Shown: piece by piece, positions 26,745 to 39,056 of the stretch
Layout: each line of letters begins with the position of its first letter
How positions within the stretch are numbered: the stretch's first letter is position 1
Source of the DNA: Rhabdophis nuchalis
Lineage: Eukaryota > Chordata > Lepidosauria > Squamata > Natricidae
Reading direction: 5' to 3'
Length of the DNA stretch: 64,000 nt
Assembly: GCA_039707465.1 (NCBI GenBank)
Contig: CM077652.1
Location: forward strand, 36,992,618 to 37,056,617
Position numbers and translations under genes: made by a program
The notes under the pieces: model-generated
Database searches by the model: none
The model's input: only the letters and a program-made list of their open reading frames with translations
Told to the model about the DNA's origin: nothing

Positions 26745-27181
26745 TGAAGTGTTATTGGGAAGCTTCAGGGAAATCTTGCAAAGGAATTTTTTGGCTGTTC
26801 GTCGGCTTAAGTCTACAGCAATATTTCTCAGCCTTGACTACTTTAAGATGGGTGGAGCAAGAATTCTGGGAGTGGAAGTGGAGCATTGCTCCACAGATAC
26901 GACATTCCAGGCCAATGTAAAGACCATCCAAAAACTGTCCCTGAACTGTCATTCTTAATATGACAGGGATTTTGTGCCGTTTTTGGATTTCATATCTGTA
27001 GAGCAGCGTTTCTCAATTTTGGCCGCTGTAAGATGGGTGGACTTCCACTCCCAGAGTTCTTGGAGTTGGTCCACCCATCTTCAAGTAGTCAAAACTGGGA
27101 AATATTGCTTTAGACTGAAGCCGACATCAAGCCAAAACATTCCTTTGCAAGCTTTCCTTGAAGCTTCCCAATAACACTTAA
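26745..27181. repeat. Long inverted repeat (foldback), arms ~200 bp
   Basis: The left arm starts aagtgttattgggaagcttc and the right arm ends gaagcttcccaataacactt. Further pairs are gcaaaggaatttttt/ggctt..cattcctttgc, agcaatatttctcag/gggaaatattgct and gatgggtgga/tccacccatct. The centre near 26950 is itself a small hairpin (ctgtcattc/taatatgacag). Arms are imperfect but cover nearly the whole interval. Confidence 0.85.
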
Positions 27182-27216
27182 AGCAGAGCCAAGGATTTCT
27201 TGACGAGGATCTAGGA

Positions 27217-27351
27217 CAGGGCTGTCAAACTCCTGGCCCACAAACCAGATGTGTCACACTCTGGCCACGCCCAGGCCCGGTTTAGCAAAGGGGGGGGGGG
27301 AGTTGTGATATGTCACGTGACGCCACCTTGAGGACGTGAGTTTGAACCCTG
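27217..27351. mobile_element. hAT MITE
   Basis: Ends CAGGGCTGTCAAACTC and GAGTTTGAACCCTG. Flanks atctagga and gtccagga match at 6 of 8 positions. Contains a G10 run near 27291. Same family as 6332-6451. Confidence 0.72.
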
Positions 27352-28579
27352 GTCCAGGACGATTCGCCATGGCCAACTCACCACAGCCCAACTAGTCATG
27401 GCCAGCTCACTATGGCCAACTGACCGTGGGACAAGAGTTACGCTAATATCTAAGAAATGGTGGAATAGATTCATTAAAGAAAGGATGCAAAAGGAGGGAC
27501 AAAATGAAATCTGAATGGCAAAAACTAAAATATGTTTAAAATAATTTTAAAAAATTGAATTGTCCCTCAGTGAGTTATCCCCATGGTGAGTTGGCTGCGT
27601 TGAGTTGTCCAACTCTAAATGTCCATCAAACAAGGAGCTGCTTTGAGTTTCTGTCCATCTGCCTGGCAGAGCTGTGTTTCCTCGCAATTTCTTTGCTTTC
27701 TGATAGCTCTTTGTCACATTCACACCTCCTTTTTCCAGGGTACATTTCGGTTGTTTTTAGTGTGAAAAGACATAAATAAGAGGAAATTAAGTGCTACAAA
27801 ATGTTGAAGAAGCTTTCAAACATCCATGGAAGCGGGTTGGTTGCTTGGAGCAGCAAAGATTCTGGAGGAACCGATTCGGAACTTGGCTACTTGCAGAGAT
27901 AAACTGAATATAAGACGGTTTCCTAACTTATTCAACTTCCAGCCCTTTTGTTTCCAGTCCCCAAATGGAAGGAAGCTGAGATATTAGCATAATTCTGTAG
28001 ATTAAAGCTGCTCTAACCCCCTCCCCAACCCCCAGGCTGAGCTGCAATTCAAACCTGCAGTTCTCATTGTCAAGCCTGCATTTATAGCCACCGGCAGGGA
28101 TGGGGATGTAGGTGTACTTGGAGATAAGAAATTAAAACAGATAAAAATATAACTCAGTTCGAAACGTCCCCCACTCCAAGCATTAATTCCAGCCTTTAAA
28201 ATGCAGATTTTAACATTTAAACTCACAGTTCAGTAAAAGGCCATTCATTTTTAAGAACTTTCAATGCGTATCAATTTAACTTTTTTTTTTAATGCAGGGT
28301 TTTGTCCTGCCATTTACACATATTTTTCTCCTCCCCCATTTTCCCCCCACCAACCCAACTATTAAGAAGAGAACTCTGCAGAATTACTACATTGCAGTCA
28401 CAAGCACCCATGGAGAATGTGGGTCTACACAAAGTGTGTTCGTTGTTGTGGGGTGGGGGAAGTAGAAACTACAAAGGGCTCAGGAGGCCTCTAGTAATTA
28501 TGGGGTTATGGCACATTGACCCCCATCATCAGCCTCAATAAGAGGGAGGCAACAAGCCCCCCCACCTCCCTTTGTTGGA

Positions 28580-30095
28580 AGAAATGTCTTGGGTTCAGTT
28601 CCAAGTGGGGGGAAAGACACTGGAAACACGGAGGCTGCTTGGAAAGAGGGTTTAATGGTGGACAGGATCACATGGCAGAAAGGAAGGAAGAAAGAAAGAA
28701 AGAAAGAAAGAAAGGAGGGAGGGAGGGAGGGAGGGAGGGAGGGAGGGAAGGAAGGAAGGAAGGAAGGAAGGAAGGAAGGAAGGAAGGAAGGAACATCCTT
28801 CTGGGTTCAGTTCCAAGTGGGGGAAAAGACACTGGAAACACGGAGGCTGCTTGGAAAGAGGGTTTAATGGTGGACAGGATCACATGGCAGAAAGAAAGAA
28901 AGAAAGAAAGAAAGAAAGGAGGGAGGGAGGGAGGGAGGGAGGGAAGGAAGGAAGGAAGGAAGGAAGGAAGGAAGGAAGGAAGGAACATCCTTCTGGGTTC
29001 AGCTCCAAGTAGGGAAAAAGACCCTGGAAACACGGAGGCTGCTTGGAAAGAGGGTTTAATGGTGGACAGGATCACATGGCAGAAAGAAAGAAAGAAAGAA
29101 AGAAGGGAGGGAGGGAGGGAGGGAGGGAAGGAAGGAAGGAAGGAAGGAAGGAAGGAAGGAAGGAAGGAAGGAAGGAAGGAAGGAAGGAAGATCCTTCTGG
29201 GTTCAGCTCCAAGTAGGGAAAAAGACCCTGGAAACACGGAGGCTGCTTGGAAAGAGGGTTTAATGGTGGACAGGATCACATGGCAGAAAGAAAGAAAGAA
29301 AGAAAGAAAGAAGGGAGGGAGGGAGGGAAGGAAGGAAGGAAGGAAGGAAGGAAGGAAGGAAGGAAGGAAGGAAGGAAGGAAGGAAGGAAGGAAGGAACAT
29401 CCTTCTGGGTTCAGCTCCAAGTAGGGAAAAAGACCCTGGAAACACGGAGGCTGCTTGGAAAGAGGGTTTAATGGTGGACAGGATCACATGGCAGAAAGAA
29501 AGAAAGAAAGAAAGAAAGGAGGGAGGGAGGGAGGGAGGGAAGGAAGGAAGGAAGGAAGGAAGGAAGGAAGGAAGGAACATCCTTCTGGGTTCAGCTCCAA
29601 GTAGGGAAAAAGACCCTGGAAACACGGAGTCTGCTTGGAAAGAGGGTTTAATGGTGGACAGGATCACATGGCTTGAGCTCCTGAACAGAAAAGGGGGGTC
29701 ACATGCTTCTAGATGTTGGGTGAAGAAGAAAAGAGGGAAAAGAAGGGGCTTGCTCGGCTTTTTATACTCTCTTCAGCCCCATCTCTCTGTTTCCTGTTCC
29801 TGTGTCAGAAATGTATTCTGATTGGTTGTCAGACTCCCATGGGGCCATGCAGGGGCAACTCTCTAGACTGTGTTTTGAGTCCAAGTTTGGTTGACTTCCC
29901 AGATGCCATGCTGTGAGTTTCTGTAGAAGGCTAATCCTACCTTTATTATGTAAAGTAGACTAGCTCAGGCTTTAATGGCTCCCTGACAGAGGGCAGGGAG
30001 CTGCAGGGAGCTACTTTGTCTTTGAAAACATGTTTCTCCCTTTTCACATCCAGGGAAATATAATATTCTGCCTCTTCAATATTTCCCAGGATATT
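28580..30095 (+). repeat. LTR-like dispersed repeat, copy 2, with amplified 5' part
   Basis: Homologous in order to 23035-23620: 'ggttcagttccaagtgggg', 'ggaggctgcttggaaagagg', TATA-like 'tttttatact', 'cctgttcctgtg', 'cccatggggccatg' and a final 'agggaaatataatattctgcc'. Its 5' ~100 bp is repeated six times with purine microsatellites between the copies. Long frames on both strands are made only of this tandem array. Confidence 0.65.
28589..29672. repeat. Six-copy ~200-bp tandem array with embedded (AAAG)(GGGA)(GGAA)
   Basis: The marker 'gggttcag' starts at 28591, 28803, 28995, 29199, 29407 and 29587, giving periods of 212, 192, 204, 208 and 180 bp. Each unit has about 100 bp of unique sequence, then AAAG, GGGA and GGAA blocks always in that order. 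Period differences come from block length. Confidence 0.95.
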
Positions 30096-30374
30096 TCATT
30101 TTTCTAGGAGAGAGGTCCTCATGCCAGGTGGTGCCCCCACAGCTCCCTCCTGGAGCCCCTGCTGGCTGGCATTCTGGGTGGAGGAGGGCTTTGCACGGAG
30201 GCTGAAGAGGCGGGGAGGGAAGTGATTGTCCTACCTCTGGGATCCAGGTACCTGCTACCTGCCTGCCATGATGTTTGCAAAGTGACTGTCAAACACAAGA
30301 AACCATAAGGGCCTTGGGAGCTGATCAGTGCTGCTTCTTTATTGTTGCTTGTCTATTTACAAGAATCCAGCTAT

Positions 30375-30430
30375 ATATTTATATATTTATTCAATTTATA
30401 TCCCGCCCTTCTCCGAATGGACCCAGCTAG
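30375..30430 (-). mobile_element. L2 3'-end scrap
   Basis: The minus-strand 3' UTR motif (ggagaagggcgggatataaa) with an A/T tail towards 30375; only some 50 bp remain. Confidence 0.55.
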
Positions 30431-30467
30431 ACTCTCTTGGGAACAATCAGATAAGGGCTTCAGGGAT

Positions 30468-30525
30468 TTTATTATTATTACTATTACTATTATTACTATT
30501 ATTACTATTACTATTATTACTATTA

Positions 30526-30578
<53 letters not shown>
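30468..30578. repeat. (ATT)n/(ACT)n microsatellite
   Basis: ATTACT/ATT units grading into pure ATT. Confidence 0.95.
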
Positions 30579-30639
30579 TTGAATGGGTGGGGTCAGTTCT
30601 TGTGTCTTTCAAATGTTCACTTCAATTTACTCAGGAGCA

Positions 30640-30965
30640 GCTCCTTAGCACGAAGGAGAAATTTCCTGACGCTTAGAACAATTAATCAGGGGAACAACTT
30701 GACTCCAGAAAGTGTGAGTGCTCCAACACCGAATAATTTTAAAAAGAGGAGAATCATTTGTCGGGAAGGGTCTAGGACAGAGGTCCCCAAACTTGGCAAC
30801 TTTAAGACTTGTGGATTTCAACTCCTGGAGAATTGTGGGGGTTGAAATCCACAAGTCTTAAAGTTGCCAAGTTTGGGGACCTTTGGTCTAGGGTTTCCTG
30901 TTTGAGCAAGGGGTTGGACTAGAAGACCTCCAGGATCCCTTCCGACACTGTCATTCTGTTAAATC
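30640..30965 (+). mobile_element. CR1/L3-type LINE 3' end with nested MITE
   Basis: C-terminal CR1 sequence (gaaggagaaatttcctgacg) is split by a palindromic MITE at 30778-30885 and resumes at 'gggtttcctgtttgagcaag', ending 'gaagacctccaggatccctt' with an ATTCTGTT tail. Confidence 0.82.
30778..30885. mobile_element. hAT MITE, palindromic, 8-bp TSD
   Basis: Starts CAGAGGTCCCCAAAC and ends GTTTGGGGACCTTTG with nearly perfect inverted halves. Flanks are gtctagga and gtctaggg, one mismatch. Confidence 0.9.
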
Positions 30966-31039
30966 TAAGCAAGTGGAAGTCTGGGGAAGCAGAACTTCTG
31001 GAAATGCCCATTTGCAGATTGCAAAGTCCTTGCTTCGTT

Positions 31040-31195
31040 TATTAACAGATTAACAGAGTTGGAAGGGACCTTGCAGGTCATCTAATCCAACCCTCTGCCC
31101 AAGCAGGAGATCCTACATCTGCCTCTACCTAGGATCGAACTCACAACCTCCTGCTTGTGAGGCAAGAGCTCCACCTCTAGGCCACAGCAGCAGGT
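31040..31195 (-). mobile_element. tRNA-derived SINE with CR1-type tail
   Basis: On the minus strand it starts 'gtggcctagaggtggagc', a good RNA polymerase III box A (TGGCCTAGAGG), and has a box B-like 'gagttcgatcc'. The body then passes into 'gggttggattagatgacc' and 'aaggtcccttccaactctg', the CR1 3' end. So it would use CR1 machinery, unlike the BovB-tailed Sauria SINEs nearby. Confidence 0.75.
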
Positions 31196-31604
31196 CATAT
31201 CTGTTTATCCCCCAGAGGCCTTCTGCCTTCGCTTTCCTTGAGGGAGGGATGCTCCCCCAGGGCCCAGGCCTGCAGGAGGATCTTTTCAGCTGCCTCCGAG
31301 CCGGTCAACCACAGGGCTGGAAGTGGCGTTCTTTGCCTGTGCCTCTTTTTCTTCCCTGCTTCTTCTTGTGGTGGGGCACAGAGACCTCCAGGGAAAGAAA
31401 GTTGCTGCTCAGTTTAAGCAAAGATAAAAAACGACCCTGTTGCACAGGGTCATGACAGGCTTAGTAAAGGGGGACCCCCACCCTGGCACAGGAGAGAGGG
31501 GCCGGCAGGGGGACCCCTCAGACTTATCACAGACCCTCCCCTCTCCAGGGAGGACTGAATACCCAAAGGCCTTTCCTTAATGCTCCCTAATGCAAAGCTG
31601 GCTG

Positions 31605-31672
31605 GAGAATTCTGGGAGCTGAAGTGCTTCAGACTTAAAGTTGCAAAGGTTGGAGACCCCTGCCCTAATGGC
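31605..31672. mobile_element. Half of a palindromic hAT MITE
   Basis: Only one arm: 'agacttaaagttgcaaaggt' to GGAGACCCCTG, lacking the opposite terminus. Confidence 0.6.
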
Positions 31673-32459
31673 AGCTTGCTCTGCTTGAGAGCCATGGCTG
31701 CTAAGCCTCTGCCCCCTCGCCCCCCTCCCACTGGGTGAGATGCAGGGAGGAGAAACCCAGCTGATTCTCTGCAGATGGCAGGACCACCGGTTCTTCTGCT
31801 CTGCATGAGCTCCGAAGCTGAGCGAGGCTTCTTTGGCGGTGTGGGGGGCTGCTTCAGAGCCCGGATTCTGTCGGGGGGGGGGGTTCCCAGCTGGGATCTA
31901 CAGGACCTCAAGCCCGCCCCCCCCTTCCCCCTCCTGCCCAGGAGGCATCCTGTAAAATCCGTGGGCAAGCAGAGGGGGCTGAACAGGAAGTGTCTGCTGG
32001 CAGTCTTCCATAGAAGGGAAATGCAGGACAGATGGGCAGCCTAGGGAAGGCTTTGGAACAAGATCAAAGGGGATTCCATCCAGCGCAAGGAAAGTCAATT
32101 CTGCAAATGTTGTCAGTTAGAAAAGCTGATCCCAGATTCCTGCTGAATTAATCCTCATTAGATTAAGGAATGTTTTAGGTGCCAAAAGGGGTTTGGGGAA
32201 CTATCAGGGCTGCTGTGAAAGAATGACCAGGGACCGGAGGGGTAGGAGAGGTCATCTAAGGTGGGGAGGAGGGGGCACGGGGAGCATTTGGACCCCCAGT
32301 TCTCAGTGACGTCTCTAAAGGAAGAGCTTCAGTCCCTTCCCTCCCAGGACCGGAGAAATGACCTTTAGTTTCCAAAATGCCCACGCTTGAAAACTTCTCT
32401 TCCCTTCCTTTTCCCCCACCCCACCCCCCTTCCCTCTCCTTGCAGGAGTGTTTATAATG

Positions 32460-32720
32460 CAATCTGCCTGTTGCTCTTTTTTTTTTTTAATGCTGGGAAA
32501 TTTTATGCCTGACCCAATTCTGAAGTGGACGCTGCAGCGAGACAGGGCTGCATGGAGCAGCTTTTAGGAAGAGAAGGCGACCAGCGGAGGAGAAATCAAC
32601 CTCTTTTGTTTCCTGCAAAAGATCCTTTAGAAAGATCACGGCTGGGTCAGTAATTAAATAAGGGAGCTAATTACTTAATTGCCTCTTCTTTCTAGGAAAC
32701 GGAGAGGTCAGGATTGAACA
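32460..32720. other. Single-copy block, candidate conserved non-coding element
   Basis: No repeat is recognised. It contains clustered TAATTA/ATTAAAT cores at 32650-32690 (gtaattaaataaggg, ctaattacttaattgcc), which resemble homeodomain sites. This is an inference from composition. Confidence 0.25.
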
Positions 32721-33429
32721 ATCTGAAGTGGAAAAATCCTGCTTAGAGGGAAGCAGCCTCTTCATCAAGCAGCCACATCGCTTCATTCGCAGGGACTCTC
32801 CAGGCATGGAGAAAAGCGCAGGAGGCGACGCAGAGGGCATAAAAAAACCAGCCATGTCTAAAGTCTGAGGGGCAGCCAGTTTGCATCTTTGACGTGAGAA
32901 TTAGTGGTAGGTTTGCTTTCCCTGACAAGTGACACGGTCGCAATATCCGGGGACTCCCTCCTGACAGCCTTTTGGGTCACCCCATGGCGCTCCTTGGCCA
33001 GGGAGATGTGGAGGCAGAGGTCTGGGAGCCCCTTCAAAGGGGCAGGAGGGCCTCCAACTGCAGCTTCGCTGGCTTGAAGACCACGACGGGCTCCTTGCAT
33101 GGTGGAGACAGCCCTTCCGTTGGAGGTGGCATACTCCAGAATCCACGGCGCAGTCTTTCACTCTTGGGCACCAAGGTGCAGAGCAGCCCCACACACCGAA
33201 ACATCAGGTAGCAGCAAACCTTACACAAGACCCACCAAAGAACTGAGCTAAAATCATAGCCATTTTATCTGGTGGGGGCAGGAAGAAGGAGGCAGTAGAC
33301 GTGTCCTAGCTGAGAAAAATAACAGCCTTCCTTCTGTATTTCTTTGGGACCCATTTCAATGGTGGTTGTGATGGATGCTGAGTTACTTCATTCTTAATGG
33401 TACCCCAAAACTAGAAGTGCCTTTAAGAC

Positions 33430-33560
33430 ACAGGAGACCCTTGATCAGAACATAGAGTTGGAAGGAAGCTTGGAGATGATGTATCCAGCCCTTGACCAGT
33501 GCAGGGATCTGCTCCATCATTCCTGCCAGATGACCCTCCGGCCTCTGTTTAAATACCTCC
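33430..33560 (-). mobile_element. CR1-type 3' end
   Basis: Minus-strand CR1 C-terminus/3' end: 'atagagttggaaggaagctt' and 'tttaaatacctccagtgaag'. Confidence 0.65.
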
Positions 33561-33712
33561 AGTGAAGGAGAGGCCAAGATAGTATGTGGCTCTTCTATTG
33601 TTGAACAACTGTGACCTCTAGCAAAAGTTCACACAATGATATATATTTGGAAGTGACCTCAGAAGCCATCTATTCATTTTCCTTCTTGATGTGGGATCTT
33701 CTAAAATAGGGA

Positions 33713-33860
33713 TCTCCAACCTTTGCAACTTTAAGTCTGAAGTCCTTAAGAAAAGTCTAGATAGCCACTTATCTGAAATAGTATAAATTCTCCTACTTGA
33801 GCAGGGGGCTGGACTAGAAGACCTCCAAGGTCCCTTCCAGCTCCATTCTATTCTAAATTA
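33713..33860 (+). mobile_element. CR1-type 3' end with MITE scrap
   Basis: Begins with one arm of a hAT MITE (ggatctccaacctttgcaac), then CR1 sequence ending 'gaagacctccaaggtccctt' and an ATTCTATTCT tail, the repeat typical of snake CR1 tails. Confidence 0.7.
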
Positions 33861-34599
33861 AAATCGGCTTATTGGGAAGATATTGTAACCTGGATCAGAA
33901 GAATCTGCCTAGAAATTCAGACCTTGAATTTGAGAACCAAAAGAGCCTGAGGAAGAATTCCAATGGAGACAGCATCTATCTGGGGCACTACCTCCCACCC
34001 CAAACCAGGCACCAACTTCAAGGGCCTTTGTCTGGTGAACAGGGTTGGGGTCCCAAAGGAAGACCCATGGAGAGCTTTTTCTCTCCAGGCTTTCTTCAGA
34101 TGCTCCTTCCTTTGCATCATGGGGATGGCTACCTACCTGACCTGGGTTTGCATCCTCATTTCTCCCCCTTGCTTTTTTTTTTTTTTTTTTTGCCCCAAAC
34201 TTTCCCCCCCAGGGCAGCGTTTTCAAACATTACAAAGCTTGACTTTTTCATATTCATGACTCTGGCATTTCCATAGCAACAGAAGCCCTTCATAAAACAG
34301 GAGGCAAGAAAAAGACTAATAATAGGCCAGAGACCCAAGTGGAGAGTTGGCGGAAAGGAAGCGTTCCAGGTTGGAGCTGCTTGGCAGGAGCCGGGGCTTT
34401 CCTTTTGGCGGATCAGCCTGTGCCGGTCCCTGAGGGAACACCCCCCCCCACACACACACACACAAACAACATCTACAGGGAAGTCCCAGAGATTCCCCGA
34501 GGGTGGAAAGGAGAACCAAGAAAACCTCTTGGTCCAGCAGGCTCCAAGACTGCTTGGAGCTTCAGAAGGAGGACATCCTCCTACAACGTCTTCATTGAG

Positions 34600-34735
34600 A
34601 ATTAGTGCTGGAAGACAAATTCCAATTTGAAATTTGGAACGGACTACCCTAGTATAGGTCTCCTGCATGAGCAGGGGGTTGGACTAGATGACCCCCAAGG
34701 TCCCTTCCAACTCTGTTACTGTTAACTCACTGCCC
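34600..34735 (+). mobile_element. CR1-type 3' end
   Basis: Ends 'gggttggactagatgacc' ... 'aaggtcccttccaactctgt' with a GTTACTGTTA tail. Confidence 0.7.
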
Positions 34736-34874
34736 TCTCCTTCAATCCTTTTCTTCTGACCAAACACACCAAGCGATGTGGCCCTTTTTTTCATGAAAAG
34801 TTGCTTCAACGTTTTGATCATTTGGACTGCTCTTTTCTGACTCTACAGTCACCTTGTTAAGAAGTGGCCACAAT

Positions 34875-35040
34875 GTATAGAATCAAGAGAGCTGGGAGGA
34901 CTCTGAGAGGCCAGCTAGTCCAACCCGCTGCCTGGTTCAAGAGCTACAAAAATACTTCAGAGGATGGCTGTCCAACCAGCTTTGAACGTCTTCAGTGAAG
35001 AGAACAGATCCCTTCGTGGGGAGGCTCATCTGCTGTTTCC
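34875..35040 (-). mobile_element. CR1-type 3' end
   Basis: Minus-strand copy with 'gagctgggaggactctgaga' and 'ctagtccaacccgctgcc'. Confidence 0.6.
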
Positions 35041-35043
35041 CCT

Positions 35044-36037
<994 letters not shown>

Positions 36038-36519
36038 TATACCAGGGGCTAACTAATCTCTGGGTCTCTTCGGGACTAGATTTTAAGACAAGAATGGGCC
36101 CCTGGTTGCCAGCTCTTTGTCAGCGTTCCAAATATCATCCAGAATTAAATCAGAGTCCAAGGCAGCGCTATTCTCAAAGTTCCAATTTAATAAGAGAGAC
36201 ATGTTGGTACAATCTGTGGAAACCCGAATCTGAAAGCTTCCTGGGTTTTCCACCCAGTTGAAAGTTCATGATCTTGCCCCCACACCCACATGTTCATCCC
36301 GTGGTCCAATCTCCCCCCTGCCACGCTGGCAATTCCCCCCATCTTGTTCAGGTCAGGTGCAGAGGTGCAGAGACAAAGGATGACTTTGGCTTTCTAGAAA
36401 GAATGTTGTTATGGCTACATATCATCTAACGTCATACAATCCCCCCTCTCATTTACCCCACTAATGAAGCAGCATACTAAAGAGAGAGAGTGTGTATGTG
36501 TGGCAGGCCAAAGATCCTA

Positions 36520-38000
36520 AGAGGAATATGACTGCAGGAAATCCCTCCTAATATCTGATTTGAATTTACTTCCCTCTAGTTTCAGCCACTGATCCTGGCC
36601 TTCCCCTCTAGGGCAGCAGAGAACAAGCCCCTCCCTCCCCTGAACTGACCACTCTTTGGGATTCTGAAGTCTGTCATGTCTCCCCTCAGTCTTTTTCCCG
36701 TCAGCTAAATATTTATTGCTCTTCACAGGACTTCATTATTAGTTCCCCAGCATCCTCCCTAAAAATCACTCTCTGTGTCCTTTTTAAACTGCAGTGGCCA
36801 GAACTGGACATAGAAGTCCAAGCAGGCCCTGGCCAGGCAGGGCAGGATGGAACCATTCTTTGTTGTTATCTGGACTCTCTGTTCCTATTAATGGATCCCA
36901 AAATAGCCGTTGCCTTTTTAGCAGCTGCCTCATGCTGCTAGCTCATGTTCAATTTTTTTTATATACTAGAACACTGAAATCCTTTCTTTTGTCCTCCTGC
37001 CAAGGCAGGTCCCCCCTGGCCAATGCTCGTGGCTCTCGTGATTATCTCTCCTGGTGCAGGATGTTACATTTCTCCCTCTTAAATTTCCTCCTGCTTGCTC
37101 CTGCTATTCCACTCGTGAAACTCCCCTGCCTCTTTTCCCCTCCTCTTTCTTCTCTATTGCTTCTAGTTTTGTGCCATCTTTAATTTTGATCATCTTCTCC
37201 TCAACCCTTTCATCCAGGTCCAAAATCATCCCTGGGTGCAGGATGGAGTTTCTGCAGTGGTGCTCCACTTCCTTCAAAGGTCACGTGGAGTCATTTATGA
37301 TTACTCTACCAGGGCACTTATTCATCCAATCATGGATCCACCTAAGAGTCGTATTATCTATTTTATCATATTACTTGCTGTTCCCGGCCACGCGTTGCTG
37401 TGGCCCAGTCTGGTTAAATGGCCAACCAATCTGTGTGTAGATCTACACCTGCACACACAAACACGTACACACAACTACCGTATAACCCCAACCTACCTAC
37501 CTACTGTATTTCTCCCTCTCTCCCTCTCTCCCTCTACCTACCTACCTACCTACTGTATTTCTCCCTGTCTCTATCCCTCTCCCTACCTACCTACCTACTG
37601 TATTTCTCCCTCAGAGTATTTTATGTCATAAAGGATGACATAATACCTGTGGCCCACTGCTCTCTCTGTATCCATCTACCTACCTTTTTTACAATTTTTT
37701 ACTTTTCCGTTGTGTGTACCTGGCACAGGTGTGACATCTACACAATCTATATATATCATTGGTGCCGTACTTGAAAGGAACGTTGTGTGAAAATTTGGAA
37801 GCGATCGGTGCAGGACTTTCGGAGTTTAGCGGTTTTGAACAAACTCTTGTTACATTTTTATTTATATAGATGAGGGAGGACATCCTGAGAGATTGGTTCA
37901 ATGCTTTGCTGAAGTCAAGGTACATGATTTTCTGCAGCATTTTCCCTGTCTATTATGCAAGTACTAACAGAATCAGAAAAGTGGATAAAAATGAGGTGGT
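36520..38000 (-). mobile_element. Old CR1-type LINE, interrupted
   Basis: Minus-strand CR1 ORF2 C-terminal region at 36530-37370 (box with 'catgtctcccctcagtc', 'cactgaaatcctttctttt') resumes at about 37868-38000 ('ggttcaatgctttgctgaag'). The gap is filled by unrelated sequence (see 37375-37867). Confidence 0.6.
37375..37867. mobile_element. Unidentified insertion in CR1
   Basis: Sequence between two CR1 halves. It begins 'ttcccggccacgcgttgctg', holds CTAC-rich and CTCC-rich tandem segments at 37490-37610, and ends 'gcgatcggtgcaggacttt' ... 'ttttatttatatagatga'. I recognise the style from other animal genomes but cannot name the family. Confidence 0.45.
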
Positions 38001-38619
38001 GGCAACAGCCCACGTTAAGCTCTCGTTAATTGTTGTATTCTTTTCCAAGCGCTCACATATGTGCTGGTTAATGATCTGCTTAAGGCCCTTCATCCGTATA
38101 AACATCAAGCCTGCTTTGTCCTTTTATGGGAAGGAAGGGAAAACGTCTGAGACGAGTTCTTAAGGATCACATCAATGCCATCATCACCTCCACTAATTCG
38201 ATACCCCAGAGTATAATTGGACTGAATTCACTTGCACTCCCTTCAATTGGCTAAGATTTTTTTCTCTCCTACTCTCTCCATCTTGAGCTTCCTGCTTCCA
38301 GCCGTGGCCAGCAAGGCTTCGTTTCTCTTCTGGGAGAAGACAGGCATAAAATACGAGACGAGACACTCGGCCCTTTGGGGATTACCAGCTCACCTCTCCC
38401 TACTTGCAAGAGACCAACCGTCCCTTGCTTTTTCGTTTCTTTTTTGATGTTTCCAGCTTTGTGTTATTGCGCTGGGCATTCTGAGCTTTAGTTTTTCTGA
38501 CAGAATTCCCGACTTTCTGTCACTGCTTTGCGTCTTCTTTGGTTCCATTTTCTGTATATCTCTATTTCCCCCCCCTCTTTTCACCATTTTTGAATACAGT
38601 CTGGCTCTCCACACGGCAG

Positions 38620-39056
<437 letters not shown>

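Noticed and set aside
28516..29667. Repetitive Lys/Glu/Gly- and Phe/Leu/Pro/Ser-rich frames of up to 302 codons
   Set aside because: They translate the tandem purine array and flanking repeat units; no protein family fits.
30328..30582. Leucine- and isoleucine-rich frames at ATT repeats (also 35048-35260, 51251-51491)
   Set aside because: Translations of trinucleotide microsatellites.
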